Assembly (NCBI GenBank): GCA_019449655.1
Contig: JAHQXD010000001.1
Coordinates: forward strand, 810,950 to 874,949
Source of the DNA: Ferrigenium straubiae
GTDB taxonomy: Bacteria; Pseudomonadota; Gammaproteobacteria; Burkholderiales; Gallionellaceae
Direction: 5' to 3'
Length of the DNA: 64,000 bases
Part shown: positions 46,681 through 55,569 of the stretch, piece by piece
Numbering within the stretch: position 1 is the first letter of the stretch
Layout of the letters: the number at the start of each line of letters is the position of its first letter
Notes under the pieces: generated by a model
Told to the model about the DNA's origin: nothing
Databases searched by the model: none
Seen by the model: the letters and a program-made list of their open reading frames with translations, nothing else
Position numbers and translations under genes: made by a program

Positions 46681-47148
46681 TCACGAAATGTGGATTTCCT
46701 TGCGTGCAGACCCGGATTTCCTGGGCAAGGTAAGCTCGAGCACGCCGTTGCTGTATTTGGCCTCAACCTTGCTCTGGTCAATCTCGTCAGCCAGACTGAA
46801 ACTGCGCGAGGCCATGCCGTAACTGCGCTCGCAGCAGATCGTCCGTTCGCTTTCCTTTGCCTCCTTTTCCTGCTTGATCTCGGCGCTGATGGAAACCTGG
46901 TTGCCATCTATGGTCACGTGGATGTCATCCTTGTTCACGCCGGGAATTTCCGCCTTGACCAGGTATTTTCCATCCGCCTCTTTCACATCCATCCTGATCT
47001 GCGGCTCGAAATCCACCCCTTCGCGAAATAACGGGCGCATCATGAACCTGTTAAAGATATCGTCCATACCACCGAATGGGTCGAAACGCTTGAGTAGCGA
47101 GGAACGCGGGAAATCGTTGAATGGATCATGGCGTGTGATGCCGTTCAT
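46681..47148 (-). CDS. Small heat-shock protein (Hsp20/alpha-crystallin), copy 2
   Basis: The ATG at 47148, with AGGAG upstream, gives MNGITRHDPFNDFPRSSLLK and 155 residues. The alpha-crystallin domain is at about 50-155: PQIRMDVKEADGKYLVKAEI PGVNKDDIHVTIDGNQVSIS, CCERSYGMASRSFSLADEID and KYSNGVLELTLPRK, ending with the motif EIHIS. It lies 32 bp downstream of the cold-shock gene. Unlike copy 1 it is of the IbpA/HspA class common next to other stress genes. Confidence 0.95.
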   Translation of the reverse strand: MNGITRHDPFNDFPRSSLLKRFDPFGGMDDIFNRFMMRPLFREGVDFEPQIRMDVKEADGKYLVKAEIPGVNKDDIHVTIDGNQVSISAEIKQEKEAKESERTICCERSYGMASRSFSLADEIDQSKVEAKYSNGVLELTLPRKSGSARKEIHIS

Positions 47149-47180
47149 GCTGTTTCTCCTTGTCGATGTCGATAAAACAA

Positions 47181-47387
47181 TCATTGAGCCATTTGAATGT
47201 TGGAAGCCTGCTTGCCCTTGGGACCCTGCACTACGTCAAAGCTGACCTTCTGGCCTTCCTTGATGGACTTGAAACCATTCATGCTGATCGCGGAAAAGTG
47301 CGCGAACAAATCTTCGCCGCCATCATCGGGGGTGATGAAACCAAATCCCTTTGCATCGTTAAACCATTTAACTGTACCGGTTGCCAT
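47181..47387 (-). CDS. Cold-shock domain protein (CspA family)
   Basis: 68 residues, [20 protein letters not shown] through QASNIQMAQ. The RNP motifs KGFGFI and DLFAHF are intact. Such proteins are RNA chaperones. An AGGAG ribosome site lies 6-10 bp upstream. A long leader reaching into the 47388-47655 region is possible, as is usual for csp genes, and would overlap the doubtful small frame annotated there. Confidence 0.97.
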   Translation of the reverse strand: MATGTVKWFNDAKGFGFITPDDGGEDLFAHFSAISMNGFKSIKEGQKVSFDVVQGPKGKQASNIQMAQ

Positions 47388-47391
47388 GTGA

Positions 47392-47655
47392 CTATCTCCT
47401 TGCTGATAAAACAGGAACATTCCTGCGATTTTGCACGGTACTGCCGTCGAGGCAGCTCGCAAAAAAAGCCTGGCTACCCGTGTTTGCGTTGGAGTGTTTT
47501 TCCGCCGGTAGCTGTTTGTTGATCAGGGGGCGCACCACTTTTTGCGAAGTGGCATCCGTATCCTCGACAAACGACCATTCGCTGGACCAGCAAATGCTCC
47601 CGCCACACCGTTTGCCGGCATCCCTGGTCTCGGTTGCAGTCATATTGCGGTTCAT
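47392..47655 (-). CDS. Doubtful small frame upstream of csp
   Basis: The 87-residue frame starts [20 protein letters not shown] after a fair ribosome site (AAGGAG, 8 bp before ATG) and ends just before the csp ribosome site. The protein has no family pattern. The region may instead be the csp mRNA leader, so the coding call is weak. Confidence 0.3.
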   Translation of the reverse strand: MNRNMTATETRDAGKRCGGSICWSSEWSFVEDTDATSQKVVRPLINKQLPAEKHSNANTGSQAFFASCLDGSTVQNRRNVPVLSARR

Positions 47656-47876
47656 ACTCCCAACTCCTTTCGTAGCCGCCGTGAGAAAATCGGGTGCAGA
47701 TATCCGGATTCACTCGTCGCATGCGGTGGTGCGGCAATTAAAAATCACTTCAGAGGGAGGTTGATTATGCTCGGATGAGCAATAGTGGCACATCGGGAAT
47801 TACTGATTCTGCCATCGGTATAAATGCCGATAGGGGTAGGGATTTCTCTAACCGGTGAGCAAGTTAACTTGATGAA

Positions 47877-48512
47877 TTACTGAAATAAATCATACTGGAC
47901 GGCATAGCGCACCAGTTCCGCCGTGCTGCCGGCCTTCATCTTTTCCATCAGGTGCTGCTTATGGGTGCTCACCGTCTTGTTGCTGATGGCAAGCTGATCG
48001 GCAATTTCGTTGACCCGCTTGCCCGCAATCAGCATGCGAAACACTTCAAATTCCCGGTCCGAAAGCAGGGCATGAGGCGCGCGCTGTTCGGGAAATACCG
48101 CATCGAACGCGAGTTGTTCGGCCAATACAGGATCGATATATTTGCCGCCGCCAGCCACCTTGCGTATGGCTTCGAGCAGGATTTCCGGATCGCTGTCCTT
48201 GACGATGAAACCGGCGGCCCCGGCCTTGATCGCGCGAAAGGCCACCTGCGACTCGTTGTGCATGCTGAAGACAAGAATGGGCAAGGTTGCGCGATATGCC
48301 TTGATGCGTTCGATCAGGTCCATGCCGCTGACGCCAGGCATGACCAGATCCATCATCAGCAAATCGAAATGCGCGGGACTGCGCAGGTGCTGGATGACCT
48401 CAGCACCATCGGCCGCCTCCGCCGTCACATCGATATCCTTGGTCAAAGCGAGGACTTTTTTCAGTCCTTCGCGCACAATGGCATGATCGTCGACAATCAA
48501 CAGGCGAATCAT
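47877..48512 (-). CDS. LuxR/NarL-type response regulator, orphan
   Basis: 211 residues. Receiver domain: LLIVDDHAIVREGLKKVLAL, LLMMDLVMPGVSGMDLIERI (phospho-Asp near 54), FSMHNESQ and FIVKDSDPEILLEAI (Lys). The HTH LuxR domain is LSDREFEVFRMLIAGKRVNE IADQLAISNKTVSTHKQHLM. No sensor kinase is adjacent. Its place next to the csp/Hsp20 genes suggests, but does not show, that it controls the stress cluster. Confidence 0.93.
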   Translation of the reverse strand: MIRLLIVDDHAIVREGLKKVLALTKDIDVTAEAADGAEVIQHLRSPAHFDLLMMDLVMPGVSGMDLIERIKAYRATLPILVFSMHNESQVAFRAIKAGAAGFIVKDSDPEILLEAIRKVAGGGKYIDPVLAEQLAFDAVFPEQRAPHALLSDREFEVFRMLIAGKRVNEIADQLAISNKTVSTHKQHLMEKMKAGSTAELVRYAVQYDLFQ

Positions 48513-48700
48513 AGGGTGACCCCTTGTGTTTGATTGGAATGCGGAGAAAAACTACGCTTCCTTTCGACCGCGTGCTGCAATTTCAATCTTTCCAGCAGGG
48601 AAGAATACACCATGTGTGCGGCAAAAATCACCCCGCGCAACAGAAATATCCGATTCCAACTTCTGTCCGCGCACATGAGGCGGCCGCCAGCTGCCGCAAC

Positions 48701-50056
48701 TCAGGGCCGGCCAAGCAGCGCGAGCATCGCCTCGACGTCGGTGATCTTGTCACGGGGAGCGCCGCGCCGCTCCCCGCGCGCCACCTCCACGTCATCGAGC
48801 CTTTTCCAGTCATCGAAAGAGACGATTTGCACCCCGCGCTCACGCAGCAGGAAATCGATCGTTTCGGGCTCCGGCAGCTCCCGCGCCTCGAGTCCCGCAC
48901 CGTCGGCGATCATGTGCTCCACGACATGGGCGGATGCACCCTTGTGCGAGCCGATGAGCCCATGCGACCCGGTACGCGCCCAGCCGACAACGTATTCGTT
49001 GGCAACCACGGCGCGGCTGACGGGGTCGATGACACGCCCGTCTTCGTTGGCGATGACCTGCGCCGTTTCGTCGTGCGGGACCCCGGCGATCCGCTTCGCG
49101 GCAAACCCGATCGCGGGCAGCACCATCCCGACATCAAGGGTCTCGACCTCGCCGGTGCCGCACGCGATAACCGTCCCATCCGGCCGGGTTTCGAGGCAAT
49201 TCTTTTCGAGCACCAGACCTGCTACCTTGCCGTCGGCATCGGCGATCACCTCGGTCGGCGAGACGCGAAAGCGCAGGTGCAGTTTTTTTGCTTTCGCAGC
49301 AGGCTGCCGCACGGCGAAGGACTGGAGGATCTTCAGGTTCTTCTCCTGCTGCGAATTAGCCTCTGCATCAGGAATGGCGCAGCCCGCGAGTTCTTCGGGT
49401 GCGACAACCGGATCGACATCTTCCATCTCGCCGAACTCCTTGAGTTCGGGCGGCGTAAACGAGGCCTGCTCCGGCCCGCGCCGCCCGAGGATGAAAACCT
49501 CGCGCACCCGGCTGTTGCGCAGCGCCTCCAGCGCATGTGCGGCGATATCGGTTTTTTCCAGTTCGGCAGGGGTGCGCAGCAAAATCCGGGCAGCGTCGAT
49601 GGCGGCGTTGCCGTTGCCCACCACCGCGACGCGCGACACCGACAGATCGATCTGCGCGTGGCGGTAGTCGGGATGCCCGTTGTACCAGCCTATGAATACT
49701 GTCGCCGGGGTACAGCGCGGGATGCCTTCCCCAGGAATGCCGAGGCGGCGATCTGCCTCGCTGCCCACCGCGTAGACGATCTGGTGGTAGTGGCGGCGCA
49801 AATCCTCCACCGTCATGTCACGCCCGAGGCACACATTGCCCAGAAACCGGAAGGTGGGGCGCGCGGCGGTCTTGTCGTAAACGCGGGAGACAGTCTTGAT
49901 GCTCGGATGATCGGGTGCAACGCCACCCCGCACCAGCCCGTACGGGGTGGGGAGGCGATCGAACATGTCGACATGGACGACTGTATCAGTGCGCCTGAGC
50001 AGCGCCTCTGCGGCATAGAAGCCGGCAGGCCCGGAACCGATGATCGCGACGCGCAT
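48701..50056 (-). CDS. Adrenodoxin-reductase-like ferredoxin-NADP+ reductase
   Basis: 451 residues. The FAD motif is VAIIGSGPAGFYAAEALLRR, then FDRLPTPYGLVRGGVAPDHP. The NADP motif is RVAVVGNGNAAIDAARILLR. The C-terminal part has GLIGSHKGASAHVVEHMIAD. This is the FprA/adrenodoxin reductase pattern, an enzyme that moves electrons between NADPH and a ferredoxin. No ferredoxin gene is adjacent. Spacing from the doubtful frame upstream is 25 bp. Confidence 0.9.
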   Translation of the reverse strand: MRVAIIGSGPAGFYAAEALLRRTDTVVHVDMFDRLPTPYGLVRGGVAPDHPSIKTVSRVYDKTAARPTFRFLGNVCLGRDMTVEDLRRHYHQIVYAVGSEADRRLGIPGEGIPRCTPATVFIGWYNGHPDYRHAQIDLSVSRVAVVGNGNAAIDAARILLRTPAELEKTDIAAHALEALRNSRVREVFILGRRGPEQASFTPPELKEFGEMEDVDPVVAPEELAGCAIPDAEANSQQEKNLKILQSFAVRQPAAKAKKLHLRFRVSPTEVIADADGKVAGLVLEKNCLETRPDGTVIACGTGEVETLDVGMVLPAIGFAAKRIAGVPHDETAQVIANEDGRVIDPVSRAVVANEYVVGWARTGSHGLIGSHKGASAHVVEHMIADGAGLEARELPEPETIDFLLRERGVQIVSFDDWKRLDDVEVARGERRGAPRDKITDVEAMLALLGRP

Positions 50057-50081
50057 GTATCACCTCCACGGCGAGTGAGAA

Positions 50082-50360
50082 TTATCCGCTATGCTGTGCG
50101 CTCCGTAAGACAGACGCCGACAGCTGATCTTCCTCATACACCCATATCAATTTCGGAATGCTACCGGTATCGTGCCATTCATCTGCATAATGCTGGATGG
50201 CAACTTGGCTTACCAAAATACCCCGTCTCACCCCCTCGGTAGCGAGATCTTCAACTGTCAGACGCGCAGAGCCGGCGGCACCGGTCTGGTGGAATGCCTG
50301 ATGAAAACCATCGGGTGCCCATGGGCGCTGTCCTTCGGCGATACGCGCTATTGCAAACAC
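50082..50360 (-). CDS. Small hypothetical frame upstream of the FprA-like gene
   Basis: A GTG at 50360 gives 92 residues (MFAIARIAEGQRPWAPDGFH onward). The frame continues upstream as IRIGELFYGR without an ATG before a stop, so it may be the remains of a longer gene or use a rare start. Composition is protein-like (VSQVAIQHYADEWHDTGSIP KLIWVYEEDQL). No family is recognised. Confidence 0.35.
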   Translation of the reverse strand: MFAIARIAEGQRPWAPDGFHQAFHQTGAAGSARLTVEDLATEGVRRGILVSQVAIQHYADEWHDTGSIPKLIWVYEEDQLSASVLRSAQHSG

Positions 50361-50426
50361 CCGTCCGTAAAAAAGCTCGCCGATCCGGATCAGTCATAAC
50401 AGATTCGCAGACTTTCCGTATGGCCT

Positions 50427-50798
50427 TTAAAGTCCGTTAGGGCCGCTGCCCCCGCTATCCCGATCCTTGAACGAGCAAGTGCCTTCTTGGATATGCCCCT
50501 TGTAATGATCCTCGAACGCATGGCAGATGTCCGGCTTGAATAGCCACTCCAGTTCGGACGAGGCATAACGCGTCACGTCAACCGGAAACTCCTGCTCCTG
50601 GTAGACCTCGACGATCTGCACCTCGCCGGGCTTGATGCCTTTCTTGTGCAGGTATTCCACCAGGCCGCAGATCGTGTCCGCCTGATAGGAGTTGTACTCC
50701 TCGCTCCCCTCGAACAGACGCACCCTCGCCTCGTAGGTATAGGGCAGGCTCTTGTCGTACTTTGATTTCGGACCCAGTATTTTTTCAATCAAACCCAT
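50427..50798 (-). CDS. Conserved-looking hypothetical protein
   Basis: 123 residues, MGLIEKILGPKSKYDKSLPY at the start, with GGAGAAC-type ribosome site just upstream. Features include YTYEARVRLFEGSEEYNSYQ, ADTICGLVEYLHKKGIKPGE and VEVYQEQEFPVDVTRYASSE. It is acidic and soluble. I recall similar short proteins in sulfur- and iron-oxidising proteobacteria, without known function. It sits downstream of the pyruvate-kinase-like gene on the same strand. Confidence 0.7.
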   Translation of the reverse strand: MGLIEKILGPKSKYDKSLPYTYEARVRLFEGSEEYNSYQADTICGLVEYLHKKGIKPGEVQIVEVYQEQEFPVDVTRYASSELEWLFKPDICHAFEDHYKGHIQEGTCSFKDRDSGGSGPNGL

Positions 50799-50825
50799 GG
50801 CAGTTCTCCTTTCAGGATAACTATA

Positions 50826-52703
50826 TCACCAATGCAGCGCACGGAACTGCGCGGTCTTTTTCAGCTGATGGTGCTGCATGCGGCTCACCACGTTGTCCAG
50901 GATATCCAGCGCGTGGAATAGATACGGCCCCTTGTTGAGCATCACGCACTCGGCGCGCTCCGCCATCGCGGCATCGGTGATCTCGGCGCGCGACGGAATG
51001 TCCTGCTTGACCATGTTCTCCAGCACCTGCGTCGCCCAGATCACCGGCACATGCGCCGCCTCGCACAGCCACAGGATTTCCTCCTGGATTTCCGCGAGCC
51101 GGTCGTAGCCGATCTCCACCGCCAGGTCGCCGCGCGCGATCATCACGCCGAACGGGTGCCGCCCGGCGCCGTGGGCGATGATTTCCGGCAGGTTGCGCAC
51201 CCCGGCTGGCGTCTCGATCTTGGCGACGATGCCCATGTCCGGCTTACCGCGCGCGCGCAGCTCGGCGCTCAGCCTGTCCATATCTTCCGCGCCTTGCACG
51301 AAGGATAGCCCGACGAGGTCGGCGATCTCCACGGCACAGTCCAGCGCGCTCAGGTCGTCGTCGTTCAGGATCGGCAGTACGATCTTGCTGTCGGGGAAAT
51401 TGAGGCCTTTCTCCGCGCCGATAACCTCTCCCTGCTGGCGCGCGCGCGTGATGCGCAGGCACGCGCCCTTCTTGTCCACTTTCTCGATGGCCGCACCGAT
51501 GCGCCCATCGTCGATCCACACCTTGTGTCCGGCCTTGAGAAAGGCGAACACCCCGGGCTCGCTGCATGAGATATGCGCCGGCTTGATGATCTTGCCGTCG
51601 GTATCGCGTTTTTCCGGCTTGCCCGCAACATCCTCGCGCGTGAGCAGCAGCAGGTCATCCTGAAACACGCGTATCTTCGCCGGCGGCGGGACGAACTCGC
51701 CGCTCGGCGCCGTGGCGGCGGCGCCCTTGTTGCGCTTGGCTTCATGCCGCAGGGATGTGCCGATGCCGATATACGCGCCCGCTTCGCAGGTGGCCAGCAC
51801 CTCGATGGGCGACAGCCGTTCCGCAACCAGCAGGCGGCGCTCGCGCTTGCGCAAATCCTCAAACAGGATGCTGTCCCCAGGCTTTATTTTTTCCAGCCAC
51901 GCGGCGGGAACGCTGAGGCGCGCCGGGACGCGCTGGCCGATCTTATTGACCGCTGCGCCGCAGCCGGGCGCGCCGGATGCATCAAGGATCACACGGGCCG
52001 GCTGCACCACCCGGCCGCGCTCGTCGCGCTTGATCCCGAGGTGCAGCACCGTCGGGCCGGCAGTCACGAATGAAGTGCGCAATTTGGGCCCGGCCAGATC
52101 CATCAAAACCCTGCACGGCCGCCCGGTTTCCTTTTCCGCGCGGCGCACATGCGCGGCCATGTTGCGCCATGCCGCATCGTTGTCGTGCGCGCAGTTGATG
52201 CGCGCGCAATCCATGCCGCGCACCACCAGGTCACGCACGTACAGGTATTCCTCGGCCGCCTCGCTCGGCAGCGTCACCATGAAGCGCGTCCAGCGTTTCT
52301 GCGGCGGCTCTCCGAGCAGCAGGGCGGTATGCCGTTTCAGCAGGGCCTGTTCGCGCCCGATGGCACGCGCCGAATCCGGGACATAGCGCACCGGCCGCGC
52401 CTCGCCGACCATATGCCGCAGCACCTGGATCACCGAGTCCAGCGTCGGCAGCACATGCGCCTCGCAGCGCCCCAGCGACGACAGGCCGAGCATGGCGAGC
52501 TGCTGCTGCAGGGCGCGCAGGTCATGGCGGCGCAGGCCGACATAGGCGGCGAGATTGGCTGCGCTGGGAATGAAGGTGCGGTTTTTCAGGTGCGGACGCC
52601 ACTTGCGCAGCAAGTCCTGCTGGGTTTCTTCCACATCGGCGCGCAGGGTCTGCACCGCCTCCAGCAGTTCGCGCAAATCGAATGTCGCTCTCGTGTAAGC
52701 CAT
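50826..52703 (-). CDS. Large, atypical pyruvate kinase
   Basis: The ATG at 52703 (MAYTRATFDLRELLEAVQTL) gives 625 residues; the frame before it only translates repeat sequence. The first 150 residues are a non-kinase helical extension. The TIM barrel follows (RFMVTLPSEAAEEYLYVRDL VVRGMDCARINCAHD, then MDLAGPKLR), with a large insertion in the B-domain region. The signature MGIVAKIETPAGVRNLPEII and MIARGDLAVEIGYDRLAEIQ EEILWLCEAAHVPVIWATQV LENM are close to canonical. The C-terminal regulatory domain of ordinary enzymes is missing. Catalysis is probable but not certain. Confidence 0.82.
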   Translation of the reverse strand: MAYTRATFDLRELLEAVQTLRADVEETQQDLLRKWRPHLKNRTFIPSAANLAAYVGLRRHDLRALQQQLAMLGLSSLGRCEAHVLPTLDSVIQVLRHMVGEARPVRYVPDSARAIGREQALLKRHTALLLGEPPQKRWTRFMVTLPSEAAEEYLYVRDLVVRGMDCARINCAHDNDAAWRNMAAHVRRAEKETGRPCRVLMDLAGPKLRTSFVTAGPTVLHLGIKRDERGRVVQPARVILDASGAPGCGAAVNKIGQRVPARLSVPAAWLEKIKPGDSILFEDLRKRERRLLVAERLSPIEVLATCEAGAYIGIGTSLRHEAKRNKGAAATAPSGEFVPPPAKIRVFQDDLLLLTREDVAGKPEKRDTDGKIIKPAHISCSEPGVFAFLKAGHKVWIDDGRIGAAIEKVDKKGACLRITRARQQGEVIGAEKGLNFPDSKIVLPILNDDDLSALDCAVEIADLVGLSFVQGAEDMDRLSAELRARGKPDMGIVAKIETPAGVRNLPEIIAHGAGRHPFGVMIARGDLAVEIGYDRLAEIQEEILWLCEAAHVPVIWATQVLENMVKQDIPSRAEITDAAMAERAECVMLNKGPYLFHALDILDNVVSRMQHHQLKKTAQFRALHW

Positions 52704-52749
52704 GTCTGCCCCGCTTATTGATCCGACACAAACTACAGAAAAAAACTGT

Positions 52750-52867
52750 TTACCACGAAGGGCACGAAGAACACGAAGAGAGCCGGATGACTTTTCAAAG
52801 CGCCGATCCATTCTTGCGGGGAAGTCGCCGTGCCGCAATACACTGAACCCTTCGTGCTCTTCGTGGT
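52750..52867. repeat. CACGAAG inverted-repeat element, copy C
   Basis: The left end TTACCACGAAGGGCACGAAG matches copy B and the right end CCCTTCGTGCTCTTCGTGGT is its inverse. It fills the gap between the pyruvate-kinase-like gene and the DUF2062 gene. Confidence 0.7.
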
Positions 52868-52877
52868 GCAGGTCTTA

Positions 52878-53426
52878 CTACCCCTCAGCCATCCGCCGCC
52901 GCTTCCTGGCGCGCCACTTCAAGATCACCGCCGCGCGCCACGCCAAGCGCACCGCGAAGTATCCGGCGACAGACAGCCCCAGGGCAAGCAGCGGCAAGCC
53001 GATCAGGAAGGGCTTGCCGAGCATCGCCAGCCAGTCCCACAGGCCGGTCGCCCAGTTGTTCCAATGCAATTCCGGAAACGACGGTTGCACCACTGCCGCA
53101 CCGCTGCGCACGCCGCTCACCCACGCACCGAGTTCGTATGCCAGCAAATATAGCGGCACGATGGTGAAGGGGTTGGTGTACAGCGTGGTGAATGCCGCCA
53201 CCGGCAGATTGACGCGCAGCAGCACCGCCAGCAGCACTGCGGAAATCATCTGCAGCGGCCCGGGGATCAGCCCGCAGAACAGGCCGATCGCCACCCCGCC
53301 CGCCACCGAACGGCGATGCAGATGCCACAGGTTGGGATGGTGCAGCCAGCTGCCGAACGGCTTGATCCAGGGATGGCTTTTCACCATCTCGTGGTGCGGC
53401 ACGAATCTGCGGAAAAATTTGCGCAT
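52878..53426 (-). CDS. DUF2062 membrane protein
   Basis: 182 residues. The conserved block SVAGGVAIGLFCGLIPGPLQ MISAVLLAVLLRVNLPVAAF TTLYTNPFTIVPLYLLAYEL gives two or three membrane segments and the TNP/NP motif of DUF2062. A basic tail ([13 protein letters not shown]) ends the protein. Role unknown; often near glycosyltransferases or efflux genes. It ends beside repeat copy C. Confidence 0.88.
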   Translation of the reverse strand: MRKFFRRFVPHHEMVKSHPWIKPFGSWLHHPNLWHLHRRSVAGGVAIGLFCGLIPGPLQMISAVLLAVLLRVNLPVAAFTTLYTNPFTIVPLYLLAYELGAWVSGVRSGAAVVQPSFPELHWNNWATGLWDWLAMLGKPFLIGLPLLALGLSVAGYFAVRLAWRAAVILKWRARKRRRMAEG

Positions 53427-53756
53427 GGCTTCATTCTACCAGCCGTCCTGCCCGCATAATCCCGGAAACCCGAAAACGGCGGCCAAACCACGAAGGCTAC
53501 GAAGAACGCAAACACTGTGAATCCCGTCATTCCTGACTTGACCATGAATCCAGCTAAAACCAATATCGGCGTACTCTGCGCGCCACCGGATGCCGGTCTG
53601 GCCGTCACCCCGGCGCAGGCCGGGGCGGTATGGCAGTGCTACTTAATTCGTGCTGCATGATCTCCGTGTCCTTCGTGGTGAAGGGTTCTGGATAAAAGCC
53701 CCGTTTCATCAAATATGAAATAATGCGCACCTCATTCGCATTCTCGACGACCGGAC
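53427..53756. repeat. CACGAAG element copy D within a repeat-filled gap
   Basis: The left end (about 53486, ACCACGAAGGCTACGAAGAA) and right end (about 53666-53683, GTCCTTCGTGGTGAAG) bound a copy of the same repeat. Inside it is a second palindromic sequence, GTCACCCCGGCGCAGGCCGG (53603-53625). The gap also holds the divergent start regions of DUF2062 and the CDF gene. Confidence 0.6.
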
Positions 53757-54662
53757 ATGCCACCTACCTCACTGAAACGCTACGCCTACCTTTCCATTGC
53801 CGCCGCGCTCGCCACCATCCTGCTCAAGGGCGTGGCCTGGTGGTTGACCGGCTCGGTCGGCCTGCTGTCCGACGCACTCGAGTCCTTCGTCAACCTCGCC
53901 GGAGCGCTGATGGCGCTGGCCATGCTGTCGCTCGCGGAAGCGCCCGCGGACGAAGAGCACGCGCACGGGCACGGCAAGGCTGAATATTTCTCCAGCGCCT
54001 TCGAAGGCTTCCTCATCCTCGTCGCCGCGGCCAGCATCGGCTACGCGGCGGTGAACCGCCTGCTCCATCCGCAGGCGCTGGAATCCGTCGGCATCGGCCT
54101 GGCCGTATCGGTGGTCGCCTCGCTCATCAACCTCGCCACCGCGCGCATCCTGATGACGGTTGGGCGCCAGCACAATTCCATCACCCTGGAGGCGGACGCC
54201 CACCACCTGCTCACCGACGTGTGGACTTCCGTGGGCGTGATCACCGGCGTCGGGCTGGTGTGGCTGACCGGTTGGCTGTGGCTCGACCCGGTGATCGCGC
54301 TACTGGTCGCCGCGAACATCGTGTGGACCGGCTGGCAACTGCTGCACCGCTCCGCCTCCGGCCTGATGGACGAGTCGATTCCGGAGGAACGGCGCAAGGC
54401 CATCGAGGCCGTGCTCGAAGACTACCGCCGGCAGGGGCTGGATTTCCACGCCCTACGCACCCGGCAGGCCGGCATGCGCGCCTTCGTCACGCTGCATGTG
54501 CTGGTGCCCGGCGCGTGGACGGTGCAGCAAGGCCACGACTGGCTGGAAAAAATCGAAACCGACATCATGCATGCCGTGCCCCGCGCCCATGTGACCACCC
54601 ATCTCGAACCGCTGGAAGACCCCACGTCCCTGTCCGACGAGGCGCTGGATCGCATCGCTTAG
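53757..54662 (+). CDS. Cation diffusion facilitator (CDF) metal transporter
   Basis: 301 residues with six membrane segments. Metal-site motifs are [20 protein letters not shown] (helix 2), a His-rich loop [20 protein letters not shown] and [16 protein letters not shown] in helix 5. The C-terminal cytoplasmic domain has [22 protein letters not shown] and H(A/V)TTHLEP. It exports Zn, Co, Fe or similar divalent ions using the proton gradient. The exact metal is not clear. Confidence 0.94.
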   Translation: MPPTSLKRYAYLSIAAALATILLKGVAWWLTGSVGLLSDALESFVNLAGALMALAMLSLAEAPADEEHAHGHGKAEYFSSAFEGFLILVAAASIGYAAVNRLLHPQALESVGIGLAVSVVASLINLATARILMTVGRQHNSITLEADAHHLLTDVWTSVGVITGVGLVWLTGWLWLDPVIALLVAANIVWTGWQLLHRSASGLMDESIPEERRKAIEAVLEDYRRQGLDFHALRTRQAGMRAFVTLHVLVPGAWTVQQGHDWLEKIETDIMHAVPRAHVTTHLEPLEDPTSLSDEALDRIA

Positions 54663-54740
54663 GAAGAATCCGTAACACCTCAAGCCGCGCTGCCGTTTTT
54701 TTGTGGCCATTCCCTTGCCGACTTTGCGCTAATCTAGTGC

Positions 54741-55511
54741 ATGGTCGTCTTCGCCATTTTCTTCACGCTGGGCGTGTGGCTGCTGCAACAGCAGGCCGCA
54801 TTGCCTGATTTTGCGTGGGCGTGGCTGCTGCCGCTCTTCCTCTTCACCCTTTTCTTCCTGCCCCGCGACAAGCAGCTTGCCCGCTATCTCCGCTTCCTGC
54901 TGCTCGCCGCCCTGGCCTGCGGGGCAGGCTTTTACCACGCCGCCTGGCAGGCCGGAGAGCGCCTTGCCGTGAGCCTGCCGGATGAATGGCAGGGGCGCGA
55001 CATCGAGGTGGTCGGCGTGGTCGCAGAGCTGCCGCGCCGCCACGAGCGTGGTTTGCGCTTCGGCTTCGACGTGGAGCAGGTCGTCACGCCGCAGGCCTTC
55101 GTGCCGCCGCGCATCTACCTCAGCACCTATTCCGACGACAAGACGGAGCCGTTCGAACTCAAGGCCGGGGAGCGCTGGCGGCTCACGCTACGGCTCAGGC
55201 AGCCGCACGGCACGGCAAACCCGCATGGTTTCGATTTCGAGCTCTGGGCGCTGGAACGCAACATCCGCGCGACAGGCTATGTACACAACAAGGGCGATAA
55301 CCGGCGCATCGACGAACTGGCGGACGGCCCCGGCTACCGCGTCGAAACCTGGCGCGAGGCGGTGCGCGACAGGTTCGATGCCGCGCTCGGCGGCGCGCCC
55401 TATGCCGGGGTGTTGAGCGCACTCGCGATCGGCGACCAGAACAGCATCCCGCCAGAGCAGTGGCAGGTGTTCACGCGCACCGGGGTCAACCACCTCATGA
55501 GTATTATGTAA
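54741..55511 (+). pseudogene. comEC: comEC, interrupted after residue ~256 by an integrated element
   Basis: The N-terminal third of ComEC/Rec2 is intact: two membrane helices, the DUF4131 domain (DIEVVGVVAELPRRHERGLR, LRQPHGTANPHGFDFELWALERNIRATGYV) and the start of the competence domain (YAGVLSALAIGDQNSIPPEQ WQVFTRTGVNHLMSI). ComEC normally continues LMSISGLH; here the frame ends MSIM-stop at 55511 and AT-rich foreign DNA begins. The usual length is about 750-800 residues. ComEC is the inner-membrane channel for transforming DNA, so natural uptake is probably lost while the element is present. The 3' part is not in the window. Confidence 0.9.
55500..55510. other. Left attachment junction of the integrated element
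   Basis: ComEC homology runs to the codons for LMSI (ending near 55505) and is replaced at once by non-homologous AT-rich sequence containing the serine recombinase 60 bp later. The crossover dinucleotide must lie in this interval. The right junction is outside the window. Confidence 0.7.
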
Positions 55512-55569
55512 CCATTAAAACATCTTTTCTGTACAATTCAATTTTACGTAACCCCTGCCAGAGCGAAGA

